This document shows positions 1-8,647 of a stretch of 23,078 nucleotides of DNA, in pieces. Position numbers and translations under genes: made by a program. The stretch is from Candidatus Gastranaerophilales bacterium (GTDB taxonomy: Bacteria > Cyanobacteriota > Vampirovibrionia > Gastranaerophilales > Gastranaerophilaceae). Each line of letters starts with the position of its first letter. The stretch's first letter is position 1. The notes under the pieces were generated by a model. It was not told the origin of the DNA. It saw only the letters and a program-made list of their open reading frames with translations, and did no database searches. The stretch lies in the NCBI GenBank assembly GCA_947589525.1, contig CANQAW010000007.1:1-23078 (forward strand). Direction: 5' to 3'.

Positions 1-53
1 CCACCATGTTTTTGTCCGTAGACTGTACTTATATTAACGCCGTTCATTTCCAT
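1..53 (-). CDS. Unknown protein, N-terminal fragment (cut by window edge)
   Basis: An open frame runs off the left edge. It starts at ATG 53-51 and encodes MEMNGVNISTVYGQKHG. An AAGGA ribosome-binding site lies 9 nt upstream of this ATG; a second in-frame ATG at 47 is too far from it. Only 17 residues are visible and I do not recognise the family. The good Shine-Dalgarno is the main reason for calling it a gene. Confidence 0.5.
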   Translation of the reverse strand, partial: MEMNGVNISTVYGQKHG

Positions 54-142
54 ATTGTATCGTCCTTATTTATACATGGTTATATACGGCTTATCTGACG
101 TAAACTTGAGGGATTTTTATAAAACTTTACAAAAGTCAAAAA

Positions 143-229
143 CAGAGACGAAGGGATTCGAACCCTTGGCGGAGTCGCCCCCGCACAGTCGTTCCAGGAC
201 TGCACCTTAAACCACTCGGACACGTCTCT
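143..229 (-). tRNA. tRNA-Ser(GGA)
   Basis: This is an 87-nt class II tRNA. The 7-bp acceptor stem AGAGACG/CGTCTCT closes it, with discriminator G at 143. The anticodon stem CAGTC/GACTG carries the loop CTGGAAC, giving anticodon GGA (plus-strand 193-195), which reads UCC and UCU. A long GC-rich variable arm, as expected for serine, precedes the T arm AAGGG-TTCGAAT-CCCTT. CCA is not encoded: the 3' flank reads TTTTTG. It lies 35 bp downstream of the glycosyltransferase in the same direction. A weak promoter (TTTACA 273-268, 17-bp spacer, TAATAT 250-245) could drive it alone, or it may be cotranscribed. Confidence 0.95.
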
Positions 230-264
230 ATTTGGAATAATTTTATATTATTATAAAAACAATA

Positions 265-1380
265 TTATGTAAACAACTCGTCTATTTGTTTTGCCCGATG
301 TTTGAAGAGGTGTCTTTCAAGAACGATTGCTCTTGCTTCTTGTGCTTTTTGTTCTCTTTCTTGCTCATGGGATAAGTAATATTGCGCCGTTTGTTCTGCG
401 TCGTCAAAGTTTACGCAATTATAATATCCGAAATTTTCTCCAAACTCGTTTTGTACAAAAGGCGAAGTATTTGTAAGGCAAAAGCTTCCGGCGCAGGATG
501 TGTTCAAAATTCCCGCATGTAATCCGCAAATCATCTGAGGCGATTGAATATGAAGAACTATTTTTGATTTATTGATAATATCATTTGTGTTATTTATATC
601 TATTTCGCCTTTGTATTGCGCATTTCCGGTAATATATTTTTCCCAGATTGAATTTCCGAAAATCTTTATATTTAATTTCGATAAGGCTTTTACCAGTTTG
701 ATTTTTCTTCTGTGCTCGACAATTTCCGTTACAAGTTTAAAAAGACCGCAATACTCGCTTATATCAAGATTAATATCGCATGAGTTTTTAATAAGGTTGT
801 ATATTTCAAAAAAAGTTGAATTGGGTTTTTTGGATACTATATCTATGACTTCCAATACTAATTTGTATAAAAAGTCATCTTTTTGCGAGTTTTTAAATTT
901 TTCTAATTTTTCCTCCGCATCCGTTATAGAGGAAAAAAATACAATGTCGTTTGTTTTTTCTTCTTTTTTATATTCAAACACGGTTTCATCCGTTGCGTGA
1001 GTAAGATACATAAATTTTAATTCGGGAAGATATGTTTTAACGGCTTCGATATCATCGGACGCGGAAATGAAAGTAAAGAAATTATCTTTAGATACATAAT
1101 TTTTAAAAGGCAAAATATTATTATCAAATAGCGAATTGAACGACCAAAAAATATTTATTTTGTTAGAATTAATTACATTATTCCAATTTTCCATATAACC
1201 GTCAAAACCTATTGCTACATCAAAATTTATATTATTTTCGATACATTCTCTGTAAGAAAATACATTTAAGCCTTGAGCACTGAACCCCCTGTATAAACTT
1301 TTGCATAAATAAGCTAAAAGGTTATATTTTCCGCCTTTTTCAATGTCTGCTAAATAAATTGCATATTTAGTATTGCTCAC
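265..1380 (-). CDS. CgeB/YkvP-like glycosyltransferase
   Basis: This 371-residue protein probably transfers a sugar in surface polysaccharide or glycoprotein synthesis; donor and acceptor cannot be told from the sequence. The C-terminal third has the CgeB-family layout: a stretch (KSKIVLHIQSPQ) where these proteins place the start of the nucleotide-sugar site, then GLHAGILNTSCAGSFCLT, and a final helix with RHLFKHRAKQIDEL, close to the family's HTY..RA..IL ending. The N-terminal half fits a degenerate Rossmann domain. There are no membrane segments. The start is GTG (1380), one base after the mazG stop, with AAAGGAG about 11 nt upstream inside the 3' end of mazG, so the two genes look translationally coupled. 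Family confidence is moderate and substrate is unknown. Confidence 0.75.
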   Translation of the reverse strand: MSNTKYAIYLADIEKGGKYNLLAYLCKSLYRGFSAQGLNVFSYRECIENNINFDVAIGFDGYMENWNNVINSNKINIFWSFNSLFDNNILPFKNYVSKDNFFTFISASDDIEAVKTYLPELKFMYLTHATDETVFEYKKEEKTNDIVFFSSITDAEEKLEKFKNSQKDDFLYKLVLEVIDIVSKKPNSTFFEIYNLIKNSCDINLDISEYCGLFKLVTEIVEHRRKIKLVKALSKLNIKIFGNSIWEKYITGNAQYKGEIDINNTNDIINKSKIVLHIQSPQMICGLHAGILNTSCAGSFCLTNTSPFVQNEFGENFGYYNCVNFDDAEQTAQYYLSHEQEREQKAQEARAIVLERHLFKHRAKQIDELFT

Positions 1381-2145
1381 TTATTTGTTCTCCTTTAATT
1401 TCTTTTTCGCTTTATTCCATAAATCGTTATATTCTTCAAAAGTAAGCTCGCTAAGAGGCTTTTTTGATGATTCTTCCAAAATGTTAAACCTTTTTATAAA
1501 TTTTTTATTTGCTTTTTCCAATGCGGTTTCGGGATCTATATTTTCCCATCGTGCAACATTAACAAGGGAAAAAAGAATATCTCCCATCTCTTCTTCTTTT
1601 TCTTCTTGTGTTTTTGCATTTTGAAACTCTTTAATTTCACTTAGAAAACAATCTAAAACCTGCTGTTTATTTTTCCATTCAAAACCTTCTCGGACTGCTT
1701 TTTTAGATATTTTCATTGCTTTTAAAAGCGCCGGAAGAGTGCTTGCGATGCCGTCCAGAGTTTTCTTTCTTTCTTTTTTTTCCTGTGCTTTTAATTTTTC
1801 CCAAGTTGATAAAATCTCATTTGTGTCTTTTATATTTTTTTTCTCTCCGAATACATGCGGGTGTCTGTGAATTAATTTATCATTCAGCATTTTAGAAACA
1901 TCCTGAATATCAAATTTATTTTCATCCTGTGCTATTTGAGAATGCAGAAGAACCTGCAGTAATACATCGCCCAATTCTTCTTTTAAATGTTCATCGTTTC
2001 CTTCATCTATTGCCTCAACCGCTTCATAGGCTTCTTCAAGCATATTTTGGCGGATGGATTTATGAGTTTGTTTTCTGTCCCATTCGCATCCTTCGGGCGA
2101 GCGCAGTATTTTTATTGTTTTAATAAGCTGTTCTAAATTATTCAT
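1381..2145 (-). CDS. mazG: Nucleoside triphosphate pyrophosphohydrolase MazG
   Basis: MazG hydrolyses (d)NTPs to NMP and pyrophosphate, removing aberrant nucleotides and influencing stress alarmones. The 254-residue protein has the two tandem MazG domains of the full-length enzyme (E. coli about 263 aa). The first has WDRKQTH, the EExxE helix (EEAYEAVEAI), EELGDVLLQ and HPHVFGE. The second has EGFEWKNK and EEMGDILFSLVNVARW. The frame stays open 39 codons further upstream, but that segment does not resemble the family; MNNLEQLIKTIKIL at 2145 is the normal N-terminus. No Shine-Dalgarno precedes this ATG. Instead a good promoter has its -10 only 9 nt away, so the mRNA may be nearly leaderless. 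It is cotranscribed with the glycosyltransferase. Confidence 0.95.
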   Translation of the reverse strand: MNNLEQLIKTIKILRSPEGCEWDRKQTHKSIRQNMLEEAYEAVEAIDEGNDEHLKEELGDVLLQVLLHSQIAQDENKFDIQDVSKMLNDKLIHRHPHVFGEKKNIKDTNEILSTWEKLKAQEKKERKKTLDGIASTLPALLKAMKISKKAVREGFEWKNKQQVLDCFLSEIKEFQNAKTQEEKEEEMGDILFSLVNVARWENIDPETALEKANKKFIKRFNILEESSKKPLSELTFEEYNDLWNKAKKKLKENK

Positions 2146-2154
2146 AATGCATTT

Positions 2155-2183
2155 ATTATATCTTTTTTTGCCGTTAAATTCAA
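2155..2183 (-). promoter_or_regulatory. Promoter of mazG operon
   Basis: TTGAAT (2183-2178), a 17-bp spacer and a consensus TATAAT (2160-2155). Only 9 bases separate the -10 from the mazG ATG, so the predicted start site leaves a leader of about 2-4 nt. Its -35 lies 4 bp from the -35 of the divergent transporter promoter. Confidence 0.6.
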
Positions 2184-2187
2184 AATA

Positions 2188-2215
2188 TTTACACAGTGTA
2201 TTTTTAAGATAAAAT
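2188..2215 (+). promoter_or_regulatory. Promoter of transporter-ruvB operon
   Basis: TTTACA (2188-2193), a 16-bp spacer and TAAAAT (2210-2215). It predicts a leader of about 25 nt containing the strong ribosome-binding site GGGAGGAG at 2238-2245. It is arranged back to back with the mazG promoter. Confidence 0.5.
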
Positions 2216-2247
2216 AAATTTATCGATAGTTTATTTAGGGAGGAGAA

Positions 2248-3567
2248 ATGGAAAGTATTCATGCATTTATTTCAAATAATGCAATATCAGCAAGTGCAAT
2301 TATTTTATTAGTTGCTTATATTTTTATTGCTTGGGAAAAGATACCAAAAGTAGTTATAGCTCTTTTGGGAGCTTCTTTGACTTTGCTTTTAGGTTTGTTG
2401 GAAACCGAAAAAACAGCCGGTTCAAACGGTTATTTCAGTTCATTTATTGATTTTAACGTTATATTTTTGCTTGTTTCAATGATGATTATAGTTCACATTG
2501 CCTCAAAATCCGGCATGTTTACTTATCTTGCAAATGAAATTTTAAAAAAGACAAAAGGCAGACCAAAATTAGTACTTTGTTCATTAGCTGTTTTTACGGC
2601 AGTTGCTTCTGCTTTTTTAGATAATGTTACAACTGTTATTTTAGTTCTGCCGATTACTTTTTCCGCATGCAAACTTCTTGACATCAGCCCTATTCCTTTT
2701 TTGATATCCGAAGTATTTTGTTCAAATATAGGCGGAACTGCAACATTAATCGGTGACCCGCCTAATATTATTATCGGTTCGGCGGCTAATTTTTCTTTTA
2801 TGGATTTTGTAAGAGAATTAACGGGTGTTGTTGTTGTAATAATGCTTGTTGTGGTTGCTCTTTTAATGCTCATATACAGAAAAGACCTTAAATCTTCTCA
2901 AGAAAAAATGGAGCTTGTTTCGCAAATTGATAACTCTCATTCAATTACCGACAAGAGTCTGGCTCTTAGAGCTGGTATTGTACTGTTTCTTGTGATTATC
3001 GGTTTTATAACTCATGACGTAACTCACATTCCCACATTTTTAATGGCTATGATAGGTGCAAGCGTTTTGCTTGTTTTTGAAAAACCTGCTGAAATTTTGG
3101 TTGAAGTTGAATGGAATACCATATTTTTCTTTGTCGGATTATTTATCATAATAGGCGGACTTGAGCACTCGGGCGGTATTGCTCTGATGGCTAAATGGTT
3201 ATTGAATGTAACGCAAGGTTCTCAAAGTGCTACTTCAATGATTATTCTTTGGGCTTCAGGTATTTTATCGGGTATTATTGATAATATTCCATATACCGCA
3301 ACAATGGCTCCCATGATAGCTACAATAGAACAAACAATGGGACACGCATACGCTCATCCTCTGTGGTGGAGCTTGGCGCTTGGAGCTTGTTTGGGCGGTA
3401 ATATGACAATAATCGGGGCTGCCGCTAATGTCATAGTTTCCGAAAATGCCCACAAGGCGGGATATCCTATTTCATTTATGTACTTTCTGAAATATGGTAT
3501 AATTGTAACAATGATATCTTTATTGATATCCGCAGGTTATATTTACCTTAGATTTTTGGTTCACTAA
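2248..3567 (+). CDS. ArsB/NhaD-type ion transporter (IT superfamily)
   Basis: This 439-residue polytopic inner-membrane protein has about 11-12 hydrophobic segments. It belongs to the ion-transporter superfamily (ArsB, NhaD, P-protein). Two pseudo-symmetric signature regions are visible: FLDNVTTVILVLP followed by GGTATLIGDPPNIIIGSAAN in the first half, and IIDNIPYTATMAPMI followed by GGNMTIIGAAANVIV in the second. These match the re-entrant hairpin and TM5/TM10 regions of the superfamily. The substrate is uncertain: Na+/H+ antiport, arsenite or a carboxylate are all possible. No arsR or arsC gene lies nearby, so arsenite export is not supported. The start is fixed by GGGAGGAG 2 nt before the ATG. 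The stop is 4 nt before ruvB. Confidence 0.88.
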   Translation: MESIHAFISNNAISASAIILLVAYIFIAWEKIPKVVIALLGASLTLLLGLLETEKTAGSNGYFSSFIDFNVIFLLVSMMIIVHIASKSGMFTYLANEILKKTKGRPKLVLCSLAVFTAVASAFLDNVTTVILVLPITFSACKLLDISPIPFLISEVFCSNIGGTATLIGDPPNIIIGSAANFSFMDFVRELTGVVVVIMLVVVALLMLIYRKDLKSSQEKMELVSQIDNSHSITDKSLALRAGIVLFLVIIGFITHDVTHIPTFLMAMIGASVLLVFEKPAEILVEVEWNTIFFFVGLFIIIGGLEHSGGIALMAKWLLNVTQGSQSATSMIILWASGILSGIIDNIPYTATMAPMIATIEQTMGHAYAHPLWWSLALGACLGGNMTIIGAAANVIVSENAHKAGYPISFMYFLKYGIIVTMISLLISAGYIYLRFLVH

Positions 3568-3571
3568 TCAG

Positions 3572-4651
3572 ATGATAATTGAAGATAATAAAGAAAAAAA
3601 ACAAAAAAAACAAAAAGAAGTACTTAAAGCGCAGTCTAATTGCGCCTTAAGTACTTCTTGTAATAAAAGCGAAGATGTATATGAAAAAAATATTCGTCCT
3701 TTAAATTTTGAAGATTATATCGGACAAAATTCCATTAAAAATACTCTTAAAATTTCAATAGAGGCTTCAAAAAAGAGAAATACGGTTCTTGACCATCTTT
3801 TATTCTATGGACCTCCGGGTCTTGGAAAAACTACTCTTGCAACAATAATTGCGCATGAACTAGATAAAAATATAGTAATAACTTCCGCCCCTTCGATAGA
3901 GCGCCCCAGAGATATTATCGGGATTTTAATGCAGTTAAAAGAAGGGGATGTTTTATTTATAGATGAAATTCACAGGTTGAACAAAATTGCGGAAGAAATC
4001 CTATATCCTGCCATGGAAGATTTTTCAATTGATTTAACGACAGGTAAATCCCAAAGCGTTAAAACAATGAGAATACCTATTGCTAAATTTACTTTAATTG
4101 GCGCTACAACTAAAGCAGGCTCTCTGTCAGGTCCTTTAAGAGACAGATTTGGTATAATTCACAGGTTGGAATTTTATACTATTGATGAGCTTTCTCAAAT
4201 TGTTAAAAGAACCGCTAAAATTCTTAATTTTGAAATAGACAGCGATGGTGCCGCAGAAATAGCAAAACGTTCCCGCTTAACCCCCCGTATAGCAAACAGG
4301 CTTGTAAAAAGAAGCGCAGATTGGGCAATTGTTAAAGGAGACGGACATATAACAAAAGATATTGTAATCTCGGCTCTCAGCGCTCTTGATATTGATGAAC
4401 ACGGGCTTGATATTACGGATAGAAATCTTTTAAAATTAATGATTAATTCTTTCGAAGGCGGGCCTGTCGGTATAGAAACGCTTGCAGTTGCGCTTGGTGA
4501 AGACATCAGAACAATTGAAGATGTTTACGAACCTTACTTAATACAGCAAGGTTTTCTAATAAGGACTCCGAGAGGCAGAAAAGTTACAAAACAAACATAT
4601 CAATATCTCGGAATAAAAATTAACAATTCTCAGCTGGAGCTTGAATTTTAG
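3572..4651 (+). CDS. ruvB: Holliday junction branch migration helicase RuvB
   Basis: RuvB is the hexameric AAA+ motor that, with RuvA, drives branch migration of Holliday junctions. In the 359 residues I see the IRPLNFEDYIGQ entry motif, Walker A GPPGLGKTT (80-88), Walker B FIDEIHRL (D131, E132), sensor 1 IGATTKAGSL, the arginine-finger region GPLRDRFG and the winged-helix C-terminus (SFEGGPVGIETLA, LIQQGFLIRTPRGR). The N-terminus is odd: 40 residues precede IRP, against about 23 in E. coli. The extra stretch is a lysine/glutamine run from two A8 tracts plus residues 15-30, encoded by a near-perfect hairpin. I find no alternative in-frame ATG, GTG or TTG downstream, so ATG 3572 is kept. There is no Shine-Dalgarno; translation is probably coupled to the transporter, which ends 4 nt upstream. 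Confidence 0.96.
   Translation: MIIEDNKEKKQKKQKEVLKAQSNCALSTSCNKSEDVYEKNIRPLNFEDYIGQNSIKNTLKISIEASKKRNTVLDHLLFYGPPGLGKTTLATIIAHELDKNIVITSAPSIERPRDIIGILMQLKEGDVLFIDEIHRLNKIAEEILYPAMEDFSIDLTTGKSQSVKTMRIPIAKFTLIGATTKAGSLSGPLRDRFGIIHRLEFYTIDELSQIVKRTAKILNFEIDSDGAAEIAKRSRLTPRIANRLVKRSADWAIVKGDGHITKDIVISALSALDIDEHGLDITDRNLLKLMINSFEGGPVGIETLAVALGEDIRTIEDVYEPYLIQQGFLIRTPRGRKVTKQTYQYLGIKINNSQLELEF
3614..3660 (-). repeat. 20-bp hairpin inside ruvB, terminator-like on the minus strand
   Basis: Left arm 3614-3633 and right arm 3641-3660 are complementary over 20 positions with two mismatches, around a 7-nt loop (3634-3640). Read on the minus strand, the internal mismatch becomes a G-U wobble and the hairpin is followed by a long U-rich tract (complement of 3594-3616), the form of an intrinsic terminator. 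On the plus strand no U-tract follows, so ruvB transcription should pass through. Confidence 0.75.
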
Positions 4652-4722
4652 TTTGTAAATTTTTAGCTAAAATATAAAAAACATAATATAATATTAATGA
4701 ATTTTTTGAGGGAGCAGAATTA

Positions 4723-7700
4723 ATGAAAAAAGTATTGAAATATATAGGCTGTACTTTTGCGGGAATTATTATTTTAGTCTATCTTGCTTTTCTGATTGCT
4801 CCGTATTTTATTGATTTAACTCCTTATAAAGCTGATATACAAAAGCTGGTTAAGGAAAATTCCAAACTTAACCTTGACTATTCTTCTTTAAAATTATATT
4901 CAACTCCCGTTTTGTCTGTTGGTGTTGAAATTAAAGATATAAATGTTTTTTATGACGACAAAACTTCTCTTTTAAAAACCGGCAGAGTGAAAGGAGGAAT
5001 TGCGCTTCCCTCTCTGCTTACATTGACTGCTAAAACTTCAAGAATATATATTGATAACCCTCAAATTAATCTTGATATTATAAATTCTTCCCAATATAAA
5101 ATAGCAGCTCTTGTTGAAACAATTTTAAACGAACAGCTTCAAAAAAAAGTTTTAACTCAGGATGAAGTTAAGCCCGAAAATAAATTCATAACCTCGATAT
5201 TAAAAAAAATCAGAATAAAAGTCCCTATGGTTAAAATTACCGATTACGGGGTTTCAATTCCCGATTTAAAGACTGGGCACAATATTAAATTAACGGGTGA
5301 TGATTTATATTTAAGCTATAACAGTGCACGAAACAGATTTGGAATTAAAACGGTTGCTAAAGTGTTATCCGACGGAAATGAAAATATACTTTTTGACGGT
5401 GCAATTTCGCTTCCGACACCTGAAATCAGCCTTGTAAACGATAAACCGAAAGAAAAAGCCGACCCTGATGAGAAAATTATTATTCCTTTTGTAAATTTGG
5501 TAAGCATATATCAGAACTATGACTTTAAAGCCAATGTTAAAACAAGATTAAAAGCCGTTCAAAACGATAATAAACAGTATTTTGCAAGAGGATATTTAAA
5601 TGCGGACAATTTAAGCTTAAAATTGTCTCACCATAAACTTCCCGACAGCTGTCTGCACGTAAAATTTCATCACAATAATGCCGACTTTGACACAAATATT
5701 TATACTGCCGTTAACGAAAAACTTTCTCTTGCCGGAAATTTGAAATACGGCAAAAGAAATGCGATAAAAGTTTTTGTTGCTGCGGATGAAATTCGTTTTT
5801 CCAATTTGTTAAGTTTAACCAAAGGATTGCTGGACAGTTTAAATATCAAAAATGACCTTGCTCAAATTAAAACCACGGGATTTTTATCCGCAAATGCCGA
5901 AATTAAAACTAACTTCAAAAAGCTTGTTTCCAACGGATATATTAAAGTTAAGGACGGTTCTTTTATACATTCAAGTATAGGACTGGGAATTAAAGACATT
6001 AATGCAAATTTAAATTTTGATGACAATGCTCTTAAAATTCAAAATACCGGAGCGGTCATAAATAACTCAAAAGTTAATCTTGAAGGCTTTATTGATTCAA
6101 AATCAAATGCGCAAATAAAATTAAATACGCAAAATTTGTCCTTGCCCGCACTTTATCTTACATTTGCACCAAGAGAAATAAAAAAACAAATAGATTTAAA
6201 GTCGGCGGATTTATCGTTTGATTGCACGATACAAGGCAAATTAAAGGATTTAAGCGCAAAAATTTCCACTACGCTTTCCAATTTATCTTTAACGGATACT
6301 AAAAAGACTTTCTTTTTAACAAACAACAGTGCTAATTTTGTTCTGAATGCGGATAAAGAAACTCTCGGCGCAAAGCTGACAGATAACAATTTTGTATTTA
6401 ATATGCCAAGTGTCAATTTAAAGACTAATATTTCTAAAGTTGATATAAATATCGATAAAAACAACATTATAGTTAATCCCTTTGATATTATCTACAACAC
6501 AAGCTCTAAGTTAACCGCTAGCGGTCAGATTTTGAATTACGCTTCAAAAGCCGATATTGACTTATTTTTGGACGGATTTTTAGCAGCCTCTAATATTTCT
6601 CAAACTCTTGGCAGAGAAATATCTTATTACATCCCCTCTAAAGGCAGTCTGCCTTTAAAAGTATCAATCAAAGGAAACAATAAAGAACAAAATATAATTG
6701 CGCAGATTTTTTCTAATTCCGAAAACTATATTTCCCCGATTAATTTATCGGATGTCTATAATCAAAATTCAATCATACAAAGTGATATACAAATTAAAGG
6801 CAGTAAAATTAAGCTTAAAGACACGGGTCTGTATAAAAAATCAACATCCGGCTTTAGCGACAATTTAAAACAAAATCTTCAAGGTGCAAAACAGTTAGTT
6901 GAGCTTTCGGCTATACTGGACGGAAATCAGCTGAATTTACTAAGAATAAGCATACCGCAAGAATTAAAAGGAAATATTGCCGTATTTAAAAAATCTCAAT
7001 TTAAAACAAAAGGAAAACTTGTTGCAAGAGGTAAGCTTGATGACCTTGAATATAAAGGGGATTTAAGAATATACGATATAAATATTCCGGAAATTTTAAC
7101 CTCGGTTAAAGATGTCAATTTAAATCTTTCTTCTAAAAATTTAAAACTGTCAACTCAAAATATTAATTTGAACGACTCTGTAATAAATGCTTCGCTAAAA
7201 GCCGATTTAGAGCCCTCGAGCATATTTAAAATATCTGACTTAAACGTTAGTTCTCAATTGATTGATGTTGATAAAACGCTTCAAATTTTGGATAAATTAA
7301 ATAACTATATGCCCCCTCAAACTTCAACTCCCAAAAAGACGGCTCAAACTCCAGCGCAGAATATTCCCGTTTCGCTTGAGGGAAAATTTAACATAAAAAA
7401 AATAAAAACGGGTCTAATTGAAATATTTAATTCAAAAGGAAATATACTTGTTAATAATAACAATCTTTTAATTCAAAAACTTTCATGCGAGGGTTTTGAC
7501 GGAGATATTTCAGGCGACATCGGTATTAATTTGATTTCGCAGTTAATTACAATAAACTTAAACGGTTCAAAAATAAATGCCGATAAATTAATGCGTCAGG
7601 CAGTTAATATGAAAGATACTATTTCGGGAACTCTTGCTTTTAATACAAATATTTCCTTAAAAGGAGCCGATTATCAGGAGCAAATGAAAAGTTTAAAAGG

Positions 7701-8646
7701 AAATCTTGATTTTTCTATGGTTGATGGTCAATACGGGCCTTTTGCAAAACTGGAAAACTTTTTCTTGGCTGAAAATATCAGAGAAAATCCTTTCTTTAAA
7801 AATACCATAGGGGTTATATTAACTCCGATTACCACAATTGACAGCTCGCATTTTGAAAAACTGCAGGGAAAATTAACCTTTAAAAACGGCATAGTAACTC
7901 TTGCGCCCATTACATCACAAGGCGATATTTTATGTATTTTAATCAAAGGGGATATGAATTTATTGTCGAATAATATAGATTCATACGTCAGAGTTCGTTT
8001 AGCTTCCGCAGTTTCGGATATGTTAGGGCCGTTATCGGTGGCAAATCCTGTTAATCTTGTTAAAAACACGCCGGGATTAAATATCGGAACGGCAAAATTA
8101 TTCGCTTTCTTTACTCAGGTGGTTAAGGAAAGTGATTATAAGGAAATTCCCGATTTCTCCGCAAATCATTCCGATAATAATGCAACAAAATTTCAAATAG
8201 TTTTAAAAGGTGATGTTGCAAAACCTTTGAAGCTGGTTAAATCGTTTAAATGGCTTGCGCTTCAAGAGGATGTTGACAAGGCTAATGAATTTTCCGACAA
8301 ATATATAAAAGAGCAACAAGACCTTGCCCGCCAGGCTCTTGCACAAAAGCTTCAAGAGGAGTATGAAAAAAATAACAAGTTAAAAGTCGGCGTCGAAAAG
8401 GTGCTTCAAATGAATACAACCGCACCCGCCGTTAAAGATATGATTTTAGAAGATGTTGTAAATCTTGTTAAGGAAAAAGGAAGCGGAATTGTTCCGGTTT
8501 CGCAAAAAGTTCAAAATTCCGCGCAACAGGTGCAAGATAAAATTCAACAAGCTCAAAGCAAGCTTCAAGAAGCTCAAAGTAAAATTTTAGATGCACAAAA
8601 CAAACTTCAAAATCTTCAGCCAAATACCACACAAACAAAGGAATAA
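4723..8646 (+). CDS. AsmA/TamB-like envelope protein
   Basis: This very large protein (1307 residues) has an N-terminal membrane anchor at about residues 6-28 (hydrophobic stretch after MKKVLKYIG). A long beta-rich, repetitive periplasmic region follows, typical of AsmA/YhdP/TamB proteins that bridge inner and outer membranes to move phospholipid. The AsmA N-terminal pattern is clear: short TM, then FIDLTPYKADIQKLVKEN, SSLKLYSTPVLSVGVEIKDI, and IDNPQINLD. The C-terminal domain (about 990-1170) contains KGNLDFSMVDGQY and KLQGKLTFKNGIVTLAP, resembling the AsmA C-terminal domain. It ends in a glutamine-rich coiled coil (about 1262-1300) with repeats of the AQSKLQE type. The ATG is set by GAGGGAG at 4708-4714. 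The cysteine synthase follows after one base. Its presence suggests a diderm cell envelope. Confidence 0.85.
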   Translation: MKKVLKYIGCTFAGIIILVYLAFLIAPYFIDLTPYKADIQKLVKENSKLNLDYSSLKLYSTPVLSVGVEIKDINVFYDDKTSLLKTGRVKGGIALPSLLTLTAKTSRIYIDNPQINLDIINSSQYKIAALVETILNEQLQKKVLTQDEVKPENKFITSILKKIRIKVPMVKITDYGVSIPDLKTGHNIKLTGDDLYLSYNSARNRFGIKTVAKVLSDGNENILFDGAISLPTPEISLVNDKPKEKADPDEKIIIPFVNLVSIYQNYDFKANVKTRLKAVQNDNKQYFARGYLNADNLSLKLSHHKLPDSCLHVKFHHNNADFDTNIYTAVNEKLSLAGNLKYGKRNAIKVFVAADEIRFSNLLSLTKGLLDSLNIKNDLAQIKTTGFLSANAEIKTNFKKLVSNGYIKVKDGSFIHSSIGLGIKDINANLNFDDNALKIQNTGAVINNSKVNLEGFIDSKSNAQIKLNTQNLSLPALYLTFAPREIKKQIDLKSADLSFDCTIQGKLKDLSAKISTTLSNLSLTDTKKTFFLTNNSANFVLNADKETLGAKLTDNNFVFNMPSVNLKTNISKVDINIDKNNIIVNPFDIIYNTSSKLTASGQILNYASKADIDLFLDGFLAASNISQTLGREISYYIPSKGSLPLKVSIKGNNKEQNIIAQIFSNSENYISPINLSDVYNQNSIIQSDIQIKGSKIKLKDTGLYKKSTSGFSDNLKQNLQGAKQLVELSAILDGNQLNLLRISIPQELKGNIAVFKKSQFKTKGKLVARGKLDDLEYKGDLRIYDINIPEILTSVKDVNLNLSSKNLKLSTQNINLNDSVINASLKADLEPSSIFKISDLNVSSQLIDVDKTLQILDKLNNYMPPQTSTPKKTAQTPAQNIPVSLEGKFNIKKIKTGLIEIFNSKGNILVNNNNLLIQKLSCEGFDGDISGDIGINLISQLITINLNGSKINADKLMRQAVNMKDTISGTLAFNTNISLKGADYQEQMKSLKGNLDFSMVDGQYGPFAKLENFFLAENIRENPFFKNTIGVILTPITTIDSSHFEKLQGKLTFKNGIVTLAPITSQGDILCILIKGDMNLLSNNIDSYVRVRLASAVSDMLGPLSVANPVNLVKNTPGLNIGTAKLFAFFTQVVKESDYKEIPDFSANHSDNNATKFQIVLKGDVAKPLKLVKSFKWLALQEDVDKANEFSDKYIKEQQDLARQALAQKLQEEYEKNNKLKVGVEKVLQMNTTAPAVKDMILEDVVNLVKEKGSGIVPVSQKVQNSAQQVQDKIQQAQSKLQEAQSKILDAQNKLQNLQPNTTQTKE

Positions 8647-8647
8647 T

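Noticed and set aside
124..136. Small hairpin ACTTT/AAAGT downstream of tRNA-Ser as a terminator
   Set aside because: The stem is only 5 bp, all A-T except one pair, and too weak to support.
2146..2262. MazG extended upstream to 2262
   Set aside because: The extension would cross both divergent promoters and overlap the transporter start; it shows no similarity to MazG.
2248..3567. Arsenite efflux pump (arsB) as a firm call
   Set aside because: The superfamily fit is good, but no arsenic operon genes are near and the sequence does not distinguish substrates.
8591..8647. Upstream extension of cysteine synthase into the AsmA-like gene
   Set aside because: The extra 19 codons lie in the coiled-coil coding sequence of the upstream gene, and ATG 8648 has a proper ribosome-binding site and the normal family start.
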